From: Anthropogastromicrobium sp963604075
GTDB lineage: Bacteria; Bacillota; Clostridia; Lachnospirales; Lachnospiraceae
Direction of reading: 5' to 3'
DNA: 39,360 nucleotides
NCBI GenBank assembly: GCA_963604075.1
Contig: CAVCPW010000215.1
Location: 1-39,360 of the forward strand
Positions 32,894-39,360 of the stretch are shown piece after piece; the stretch's first letter is position 1; every line of letters begins with the position of its first letter. The notes beneath the pieces were generated by a model. It searched no databases and had not been told where the DNA came from. It saw only the letters and a program-made list of their open reading frames with translations. The translations under genes were made by a program, and so were the position numbers.

Positions 32894-34132
32894 ATGGAAA
32901 CAATCAGAAATGTATTAGTTGGACAGTCGGGTGGACCGACTGCGGTAATTAATTCGAGTCTTGCAGGTGTCTATGAGACGGCGAGAGCGATGGGTGCAGA
33001 GCATGTGTATGGCATGCGTTATGGAATTCAGGGACTTTTGCAGGAACAGATCGTGGATTTAAACGAGTGTCTGAGCGATAAGATGGATGTGGAGCTGTTA
33101 AAGCGCACACCGGCTAGCTACCTGGGCAGCTGTCGTTTCCGTCTGCCGGATCCAGATGTGGATGAGGGACCATATTTGCAGTTGTTTCATCTGTTTGAAA
33201 AGTATGAGATTGGCGCGGTATTCTATATTGGCGGCAATGATTCGATGGATACGATTGCAAGGCTGGCAGCCTACGGTGCGAAGAAAAACAGCAGCATTCG
33301 TTTTATCGGCGTTCCAAAGACTATTGATAATGACTTGATGTTTACAGATCATACGCCGGGATATGGAAGTGCAGCGAAATATATCGCGGCAACGCTTAAG
33401 GGTATTATCTGTGATTCCAGTGTCTATGAGATTAACAGTGTAACTGTTGTTGAAATCATGGGCAGACATACCGGATGGCTGGCAGGAGCAGCTATTCTGG
33501 CAGCAGGGGCAGATTGCAGCGGACCGGATATGATTCTTCTACCAGAGCGTTCGTTTGATGAAGAAGCATTTTTAGCAAAGGTAGCAGAACTTGAGAAGGA
33601 GCGTCATACACTTATCATTGCGGTGAGTGAGGGCGTAAAGAATAAGAATGGTGAATTTTTATGCGATCTTGTGTCTGGTTCGGGAGCAGTAGATGCGTTT
33701 GGCCATAAGGCTGCACTTTCAGGAACAGCACGTTATCTGGCAGATTTGATTCGTGAGCATCTTGGCTGTAAGACAAGAGCTGTTGAATTGTCTGTTTTAC
33801 AGCGCTGTGCATCACCGCTTGCAAGCCGCACGGATATTACGGAGGCATATCAGGTGGGTGGAGCAGCAGTAGAAGCTGCTTTCCAGGGAGAGACTGGAAA
33901 AATGTGTACGATTCAGCGTATTTCTGATATTCCATATCGTACAGAGACTGGACTAGCAGATGTAAGCCAGGTGGCAAATCAGGAAAAGCGTGTTCCGGAT
34001 GAGTGGATCAGTGCAGATGGCATGTATGTGACACCAGCGTTTGCACGTTACGCAAGACCATTAATTCAAGGAGAAATTCATCCGTTTTACGTAGATGGTG
34101 TGCCGCGTCATTTGCATCTGCGTGATGAATAG
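32894..34132 (+). CDS. pfp: PPi-dependent 6-phosphofructokinase
   Basis: Phosphorylates fructose-6-phosphate, reversibly with pyrophosphate in this subgroup. 412 residues. The nucleotide/PPi loop is GGNDSMD (Asp116 where ATP enzymes have Gly) and the catalytic PKTIDND has Lys142 where ATP enzymes have Gly; this Asp/Lys pair is the classical mark of PPi dependence. The catalytic Asp is 145. N-terminal GQSGGPTAVIN and MGRHTGWLAG also fit the clade. Asn115 replaces the more usual Asp of GGDD, as seen in some clostridial members. AGGAGG precedes the start. glmS follows after 48 nt. Confidence 0.93.
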   Translation: METIRNVLVGQSGGPTAVINSSLAGVYETARAMGAEHVYGMRYGIQGLLQEQIVDLNECLSDKMDVELLKRTPASYLGSCRFRLPDPDVDEGPYLQLFHLFEKYEIGAVFYIGGNDSMDTIARLAAYGAKKNSSIRFIGVPKTIDNDLMFTDHTPGYGSAAKYIAATLKGIICDSSVYEINSVTVVEIMGRHTGWLAGAAILAAGADCSGPDMILLPERSFDEEAFLAKVAELEKERHTLIIAVSEGVKNKNGEFLCDLVSGSGAVDAFGHKAALSGTARYLADLIREHLGCKTRAVELSVLQRCASPLASRTDITEAYQVGGAAVEAAFQGETGKMCTIQRISDIPYRTETGLADVSQVANQEKRVPDEWISADGMYVTPAFARYARPLIQGEIHPFYVDGVPRHLHLRDE

Positions 34133-34180
34133 GATTCACGAATGTTGTGGATGGAGAAGATCTTGTAGAGGAGAAAAATT

Positions 34181-36019
34181 ATGTGTGGAATTGTTGGTTA
34201 TACCGGACATCTTCAGGCTGCTCCGATCCTTCTGGATGGTCTGTCAAAATTGGAATATCGCGGCTACGATTCGGCAGGACTTGCAGTTCGCGATGGAGAA
34301 AAGAAGACGGAGATTGTTAAGGCAAAGGGACGTTTGAAATCTCTGGCGGAAAAGACAGATAATGGCCATGCATTGATTGGTACCTGTGGTATCGGTCATA
34401 CCAGATGGGCGACACATGGCGAGCCGAGTGAGACAAATGCACATCCGCACATGTCCGACGATGGCAATGTGGTTGGCGTTCACAACGGTATTATTGAGAA
34501 CTATCAGGAGCTGAAGGAGAAGCTGCTTCGTAAGGGTTACAGTTTCTATTCCTCGACCGATACTGAAGTGGCGGTAAAGCTGATCGACTACTATTATAAG
34601 AAATATGAACATACACCAGTCGATGCGATTAACCACGCATTGGTTCGTATCCGCGGTTCTTATGCGCTCGTCATGATGTTTAAGGATTATCCTGGTGAGA
34701 TTTACGCAGCCAGAAAAGACAGTCCGATGATTCTTGGCATGGCGGACGGTGACTGCTTTGTAGCATCTGACGTTCCGGCAATTTTAAAATACACCCGTAC
34801 TGTTTATTATATTGGCAATCTGGAAATGGCGCGTATGGCTGGTGGAACGATCACTTTCTACAACCTGGATGGGGATGAGATCGAGAAGGATGCTACAGAG
34901 ATTAAATGGGATGCCGAGGCGGCAGAAAAGGCTGGCTTCGAGCATTTCATGATAAAGGAAATCCATGAGCAGCCGAAGGCAGTTCGTGATACGATCAATT
35001 CTGTTGTAAAGGATGGGCAGATTGATTTGTCTTCCGTTGGATTGACGGAGGATGAGATCAAAAATATCAGCCAGATTTATATTGTTGCATGTGGTTCGGC
35101 TTATCACGTAGGCGTTGCGTGTCAGTATGTATTTGAAGATCTGGCGCAGATCCCGGTCCGTGTGGAACTGGCATCCGAGTTTCGTTACCGCAGAATGATT
35201 CTTGATCCAAAAGGTCTGGTCATCATCGTTAGCCAGTCGGGTGAGACAGCTGACAGTCTGGCGGCACTTCGATTGGCAAAACAAAAAGGCTTAAAGACAC
35301 TTGGCATTGTCAATGTAGTCGGTAGCTCGATTGCAAGAGAAGCGGACAATGTTTTCTATACATTAGCGGGACCGGAGATCGCCGTTGCTACGACAAAGGC
35401 ATATAGCACACAGCTGATTGCAGGATACTGTCTGGCAATCCAGTTTGCAAAGGTGAGAGGTACCATTGACGAGGCAAGGTATGCTCATCTAATTGAGGAG
35501 ATGCAGCAGCTTCCAGACAAGATTGCAAAGATTCTCGAGGATAAGGAGCGCATTCAGTGGTTTGCGGCAAAGCAGGCCAATGCGAGTGATATTTTCTTTA
35601 TCGGAAGAGGAATTGACTACGCAATCAGCCTTGAAGGAAGCTTAAAGATGAAGGAAATCAGCTACATTCATTCAGAGGCATATGCGGCAGGCGAGTTAAA
35701 ACATGGAACGATCAGTCTGATCGAGGATGGAACACTTGTAATCGGCGTTCTGACACAGTCTGAGCTGTATGAGAAAACAGTTTCAAACATGGTAGAGTGT
35801 AAGAGCCGCGGAGCTTATCTGATGGGACTGACCACCTACGGAAACTACAATATTGAAGATACCGTATCGTTTACTGTATACATTCCAAAGACAGACGAGC
35901 ATTTTGCAACCAGTCTGGCAGTCGTTCCGTTACAGCTGATGGGATATTATGTCAGTGTTGCTAAGGGGCTCGATGTAGATAAGCCGAGAAATCTGGCAAA
36001 GAGTGTTACGGTTGAATAA
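34181..36019 (+). CDS. glmS: Glutamine-fructose-6-phosphate aminotransferase GlmS
   Basis: Makes glucosamine-6-phosphate from fructose-6-phosphate and glutamine, the entry to peptidoglycan amino sugars. 612 residues. The N-terminal glutaminase has catalytic Cys2 (MCGIVGYTG), HTRWATHGEPSETNAHPH and VHNGIIENY; two SIS domains follow (IVACGSAYHVG, SQSGETADSL, FIGRGIDYAISLEGSLKMKE), and the C-terminus ends DKPRNLAKSVTVE. Complete. It shares a unit with pfp and both act on fructose-6-phosphate. AGAGGAG lies 7 nt upstream. The 48-nt gap before it is too short for a glmS ribozyme. Confidence 0.98.
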   Translation: MCGIVGYTGHLQAAPILLDGLSKLEYRGYDSAGLAVRDGEKKTEIVKAKGRLKSLAEKTDNGHALIGTCGIGHTRWATHGEPSETNAHPHMSDDGNVVGVHNGIIENYQELKEKLLRKGYSFYSSTDTEVAVKLIDYYYKKYEHTPVDAINHALVRIRGSYALVMMFKDYPGEIYAARKDSPMILGMADGDCFVASDVPAILKYTRTVYYIGNLEMARMAGGTITFYNLDGDEIEKDATEIKWDAEAAEKAGFEHFMIKEIHEQPKAVRDTINSVVKDGQIDLSSVGLTEDEIKNISQIYIVACGSAYHVGVACQYVFEDLAQIPVRVELASEFRYRRMILDPKGLVIIVSQSGETADSLAALRLAKQKGLKTLGIVNVVGSSIAREADNVFYTLAGPEIAVATTKAYSTQLIAGYCLAIQFAKVRGTIDEARYAHLIEEMQQLPDKIAKILEDKERIQWFAAKQANASDIFFIGRGIDYAISLEGSLKMKEISYIHSEAYAAGELKHGTISLIEDGTLVIGVLTQSELYEKTVSNMVECKSRGAYLMGLTTYGNYNIEDTVSFTVYIPKTDEHFATSLAVVPLQLMGYYVSVAKGLDVDKPRNLAKSVTVE

Positions 36020-36138
36020 AAAGAATACAGTACTAGGATGATAGCAAAGCACTAAGGCAGTGAGCAAGATGCTGGAATAGTAGGAAAGTAAGACAGTAAA
36101 GCATTAAGATAGCAAGATACCAAGATACATAAGATGAG

Positions 36139-36177
36139 AATGGCGGCGCGAAGAAGAAAAATTCGTGCTGCCATTTT
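36139..36177 (+). terminator. Probable terminator after glmS
   Basis: AATGGCGGCGCGAA (36139-36152) pairs with TTCGTGCTGCCATT (36162-36175) with two G-T pairs, followed by only a short T run (36174-36177). The preceding 36020-36135 is a purine-rich stretch with imperfect short repeats and no gene. Confidence 0.7.
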
Positions 36178-36228
36178 GATAAAATAAACCAGTGTTGGCA
36201 AAATAAGCATACTAGGAAGGGTAAATGT

Positions 36229-36654
36229 GTGAGCAGACAGAAAAAAGAATTTGATGAATTTGATACGGACATGAATGTGAAGTCTGAAGTTTGGGAAAAT
36301 ACATACGGTTTTAAGTGAAAAAGTAAGGAAGAACGCCCGGTACTTGCAATTTGCTACGATTTTGATAAGACATTATCCCCGGATGACATGCAGGCGCAGG
36401 GATATATTCAGTCTGTTAATTATCATGTGGATCGTTTCTGGGCAGAGTCGAACCAGATGGCAAGGGAAAATGGAATGGATTCTAATCTTGCGTATATGTA
36501 TAAGATGGTGCGCGAAGCGAGAGGGCATTTTGATCTAAGTCGAAAGGCATTGGAGGAGTATGGTTCGAAAGTAGCATTGTTTCCAGGCGTAAATGAGTGG
36601 TTTGAGCGTGTGCGTCAGTATGGTGCTGACCATGGTGTTATAAAAAAACGATAA
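36229..36654 (+). pseudogene. Broken HAD-family hydrolase
   Basis: Starts properly at GTG36229 (AGGAAGGG just upstream), but a TGA at 36316-36318 interrupts after 29 codons. The same frame then continues with RPVLAICYDFDKTLSPDDMQ (HAD motif I DFDKT), QGYIQSV, NLAYMYKMVREARG and LFPGVNEWFERVRQYGADHGV, and ends abruptly after VIKKR at 36654. Intact relatives, as I recall, run to about 280-330 residues and continue after this point with the EHYIISSGLKEMI segment. So there is an internal stop plus a 3' loss. A short protein restarting at ATG36388 is conceivable, but it would lack motif I. Confidence 0.78.
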
Positions 36655-36691
36655 GTAAGAAGGTTAACCTTTGGAAAGGAGTAGCAGGATT

Positions 36692-39004
36692 ATGAAGCTA
36701 CGCTGTGTGGTAGAACGAATCACTTATCAGAATCCAGAAAATGGATATACGGTTTTAAAGTGCGCAGTAAAAAATGAAAAGGAACTGGTCACGGTTGTGG
36801 GAAATATATTGGATGTCAGTGTTGGCTCCGTTCTTCTGGTTGACGGAAACTGGAAGGTTGACAGCAAATATGGCAGACAGTTTACAGCGCAATCGTGGGA
36901 AGAGACGCTTCCGGCAACTGTCTTTGGAATCGAAAAATATTTAGGCTCGGGTTTGATCAAGGGAGTTGGGCCGAAGTTTGCCGGAAGAATTGTGCGCAAA
37001 TTTGGCACTGAGACGATTGATGTGATTGAGAATGATATTGAGCGCTTGCATGAGGTGGAAGGAATCGGTCAGAAGCGAATTCAAAAGATTCACGAGAGCT
37101 GGGAGCGGCAGAAGGAAATCAAGAATGTGATGCTCTTTTTGCAGGGACACGGTGTCAGTACATCGTTTGCTGCAAAAATTTACCGCCAATATGGGAATGA
37201 CAGCATTGCGAAAATGAAGGAAAATCCCTACTGTCTGGCGGATGATATCTGGGGGATCGGATTTAAAACAGCAGACAGTATTGCGCAAAAGCTTGGCTTT
37301 GAGAAAAATGCGAAGGTGCGTGTGCGAAGCGGAATTCTCTACACACTAAGCAATCTGGCGGATGAGGGGCACGTATTTGCCAAGAAAGATCAGCTTGTAA
37401 AAACGGCACAGGAACTGCTAGAGGCAGAGGAACAAACGGTTTTGATTGTTATTGAGCAGATGGTTGAGGCACAGGACTTGATTGCGCAAAATGTAGAACC
37501 TCAAAGTTTGAAAATGCAAAATACAAGGCTACAAAATATAAGGTTGCAAAATACAAGCTCACAAGGTGCTATACAGAAAAGTACAATATCACAGGAAATG
37601 GTGGTATCAGATGATTCCGGTAGCTTTCAGGCACTATACCTTCCAGCCTTTTATTACGCTGAAACGGGAACGGCAGCGAAACTGAAACGATTGATGGATG
37701 CCCCAGCATCAGATCGATTGTGGCAGCAGTTGACAGCGGCGAGAAAGAAAACAGGCAATAACGAGCTTTCGATTGATGTTGAGAAAATTCAGACAAAGCT
37801 TAAGATGCAATATGATGAGGTGCAGGCAGCAGCAATTCGAAAAGCAGCCATTTCTAAGATCATGGTAATGACGGGAGGTCCTGGTACCGGAAAGACAACA
37901 ACAGCGCAGGGAATTATCACAGCATATCGCGCATTTGGTCTTAAGATTTTACTGGCAGCACCGACTGGTCGTGCAGCAAAGCGCATGAGCGAAGCGACAG
38001 GGATGGAGGCAAAAACCATTCACCGTCTGCTGGAATATAAGCCATCGGAAGGCTATCAGAAAAATGAGGACAATCCGTTGGAGGGTGATGTGCTTATCGT
38101 GGACGAATGTTCTATGATTGATATTATTTTGATGAATTCACTGCTAAAGGCAATCCCGTCAGGGATGCGGCTCATTCTTGTTGGTGATATTGATCAGCTA
38201 CCGTCGGTTGGTGCGGGAAATGTGCTTCGTGATATCATTGATTCAGGTGTAATTCCAGTTGTGCGTCTTACACGTATTTTCCGACAGGCGCAGACAAGCC
38301 GCATTATCATGAATGCTCATCGAATCAACGAGGGAAAGATGCCTGACATTTCAAATGGAAAAAGCACAGATTTTTTCTTTATGGAGCAGGAAGATCCGGA
38401 GAAGGCGGTGACGTTGATTACACAACTGGTGACGCACAAGTTAAGTCGTTATTACCAGATACCGCCCACGCAGATTCAGGTGCTGACACCAATGCAGCGC
38501 GGTGTTGTTGGTGCGGCAAATCTAAATCTGGCATTGCAGGAGGCATTAAATCCGGATGGAGAAGCACTCAGACGCAGCGGACTGGCATTTCGCATGGGAG
38601 ATAAGGTTATGCAGCTTCGCAACAATTACGATAAAGAAGTCTTTAACGGTGATATCGGAATGGTTAGCTCTGTCGATGTACAGGAACGAACACTGATGGT
38701 AAATTTTGAAGGCAGAGAAATAGAGTATGATGTGTCAGAGTTAGATGAGCTTGTACATGCCTATGCCACCACGATTCACAAAGCGCAGGGGTCGGAATAT
38801 CCGATTGTAGTAATGCCAGTCATGATGACGCATTTTGTGATGCTTCAGAGAAATCTTCTCTATACAGGAATTACTAGAGCAAAGAAAATTCTGGTGCTTA
38901 TTGGCACAAAAAAGGCGCTTGCTTATGCAGTGCGAAATGTGACAGTGACAAAAAGAAATACATTGCTCAAAGAGCGACTGAGGGGGGATTGGATAAATCA
39001 ATAA
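36692..39004 (+). CDS. recD2: RecD2-type ATP-dependent DNA helicase
   Basis: SF1B 5'-to-3' helicase of the RecBC-independent RecD2 group, DNA maintenance. 770 residues from ATG36692 (AAAGGAG 10 nt upstream; the frame opens at TTG36671). The N-terminal OB-like and helix-hairpin-helix region carries GVGPKFAGRIV and VEGIGQKRIQKI; Walker A is GGPGTGKTTT (about 395-404), Walker B LIVDECSM (about 468), GDIDQLPSVGAG is motif III and the C-terminal UvrD-like motif is YATTIHKAQGSEYP. Between residues about 265 and 305 is a Gln/Asn/Ser-rich segment containing a repeat, probably a linker expansion. Confidence 0.94.
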   Translation: MKLRCVVERITYQNPENGYTVLKCAVKNEKELVTVVGNILDVSVGSVLLVDGNWKVDSKYGRQFTAQSWEETLPATVFGIEKYLGSGLIKGVGPKFAGRIVRKFGTETIDVIENDIERLHEVEGIGQKRIQKIHESWERQKEIKNVMLFLQGHGVSTSFAAKIYRQYGNDSIAKMKENPYCLADDIWGIGFKTADSIAQKLGFEKNAKVRVRSGILYTLSNLADEGHVFAKKDQLVKTAQELLEAEEQTVLIVIEQMVEAQDLIAQNVEPQSLKMQNTRLQNIRLQNTSSQGAIQKSTISQEMVVSDDSGSFQALYLPAFYYAETGTAAKLKRLMDAPASDRLWQQLTAARKKTGNNELSIDVEKIQTKLKMQYDEVQAAAIRKAAISKIMVMTGGPGTGKTTTAQGIITAYRAFGLKILLAAPTGRAAKRMSEATGMEAKTIHRLLEYKPSEGYQKNEDNPLEGDVLIVDECSMIDIILMNSLLKAIPSGMRLILVGDIDQLPSVGAGNVLRDIIDSGVIPVVRLTRIFRQAQTSRIIMNAHRINEGKMPDISNGKSTDFFFMEQEDPEKAVTLITQLVTHKLSRYYQIPPTQIQVLTPMQRGVVGAANLNLALQEALNPDGEALRRSGLAFRMGDKVMQLRNNYDKEVFNGDIGMVSSVDVQERTLMVNFEGREIEYDVSELDELVHAYATTIHKAQGSEYPIVVMPVMMTHFVMLQRNLLYTGITRAKKILVLIGTKKALAYAVRNVTVTKRNTLLKERLRGDWINQ
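37515..37559 (+). repeat. In-frame 15-nt tandem repeat in recD2
   Basis: Three consecutive 15-nt units (37515-37529, 37530-37544, 37545-37559), consensus TRCAAAATAYAAGGY, encode pentapeptides of the type (M/L)QN(T/I)(R/S). The frame is kept, so copy-number changes would lengthen or shorten the linker without breaking the protein. Flanking SLKMQN and TSSQG look like decayed copies. Confidence 0.8.
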
Positions 39005-39133
39005 TATGTTTAAATGCGTTAGAAGAAAAATCTCTGTATTCTTTTTTATAGGAATGTACAAATACCATTAATCGAGCAATTTTCCAATGTTTAAGAGCTA
39101 TTAAAATATTTTGAAAAGATTTTGGAATATCGA

Positions 39134-39162
39134 TTGAAAAAATATATTGTAAATGCTACAAT
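39134..39162 (+). promoter_or_regulatory. Promoter of the last gene
   Basis: TTGAAA (39134-39139), a 17-nt spacer and TACAAT (39157-39162), with a leader of about 50 nt. The rest of the 214-nt gap after recD2 is AT-rich without a clear terminator. Confidence 0.7.
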
Positions 39163-39166
39163 AGAA

Positions 39167-39179
39167 TACAAAATTTGTA
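39167..39179. promoter_or_regulatory. Operator-like inverted repeat at the transcription start
   Basis: TACAAA-A-TTTGTA, a perfect inverted repeat with a one-base centre, begins 5 nt after the -10 box and so covers the expected start of transcription. This is a typical repressor position; no regulator can be named. Confidence 0.45.
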
Positions 39180-39218
39180 CAATTTTTGAATAAAATCAGT
39201 TTACGGAGGCAGAGATTA

Positions 39219-39360
39219 ATGGGACTTTTTTCGGATATACTTGAAGTAAATCGAGAACGTGTTTATGATGAATATATTGATCCATGTATGATGGTGAATT
39301 TGGGGGGGGCATAATAATAAACGCTTCGCTGATTTACGTATTAAATTAAATGAATATAAA
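39219..39360 (+). CDS. Unknown protein, 5' part, frame broken at a run of eight G
   Basis: GGAGG (39205-39209) lies 9 nt before ATG39219, and a promoter is upstream, so expression signals are intact. The frame reads MGLFSDILEVNRERVYDEYI, then about ten more residues, and stops at TAA39312-39314 just after G8 (39302-39309), giving 31 residues. If one G is removed, the frame continues HNNKRFADLRIKLNEYK and stays open to the window end. The continuation looks like normal protein. The family is not recognised. Explanations are slipped-strand phase variation (off state), a pseudogene, programmed slippage, or a sequencing error in the homopolymer. Confidence 0.6.

Noticed and set aside
34133..34180. 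glmS ribozyme upstream of glmS
   Set aside because: Only 48 nt separate pfp and glmS, and no ribozyme core or pseudoknot pattern is visible; the ribozyme needs well over 100 nt.

Overview
The window looks like chromosome from a Clostridia member, most likely Lachnospiraceae (Roseburia/Agathobacter/Butyrivibrio type). This is inferred from remembered family resemblance: a PPi-type phosphofructokinase, an M3B oligoendopeptidase F, a clostridial-type Lgt homologue, strong AGGAGG ribosome sites, classic TTGACA/TATAAT promoters and moderate-to-low GC. No rRNA, plasmid, phage or CRISPR is visible.

Layout. 1-652: six tRNA genes (Glu partial, Thr, Met, Asp, Val, Arg), a promoter and a terminator. 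742-2699: nagB-nagA, amino-sugar catabolism. 2763-4571 (minus): pepF, with a short palindromic element at the predicted 5' end of its mRNA. 4961-6511: small membrane protein, divergent Lgt homologue and YbaK-type deacylase. 6662-7162: GreA-type factor. 7334-11199: GH3 (probably beta-xylosidase) and xylulokinase. 11320-12192: DegV. 12421-13293 (minus): PHP phosphatase. 13532-18697: gap-pgk-tpiA-gpmI. 18924-23126 (minus): DAHP synthase, AEC transporter, an OpgB/LtaS-like transferase and a small membrane protein. 23477-24178: ribulose-phosphate epimerase. 24340-32829: an AT-rich surface polysaccharide cluster (acyltransferase, DUF4422 transferase, GT2, GT4, galactofuranosyltransferase, Wzy, Wzx). 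32894-36019: PPi-phosphofructokinase and glmS. 36229-36654: broken HAD gene. 36692-39004: recD2. 39219-end: start of an unknown gene interrupted at a run of eight G.

How it works together. The window sits around fructose-6-phosphate: NagB makes it, GlmS and Pfp use it, and Gap-Pgk-TpiA-GpmI carry triose phosphates to 2-phosphoglycerate. The xylosidase, XylB and the ribulose-phosphate epimerase feed D-xylulose-5-phosphate. GlmS supplies amino sugars for envelope synthesis, and the 24-33 kb cluster builds a probably Galf-containing, Wzx/Wzy-assembled surface glycan.

Most unusual signals: the G8 tract in the last gene (candidate phase variation, pseudogene or read error); a palindromic repeat present in a short (47 nt) and a long (161 nt) form; a shared hairpin leader before two unrelated genes; an in-frame 15-nt repeat inside recD2; an Lgt homologue lacking two canonical residues; and several short intergenic repeat arrays. 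No clearly new multi-gene system could be demonstrated from sequence alone.
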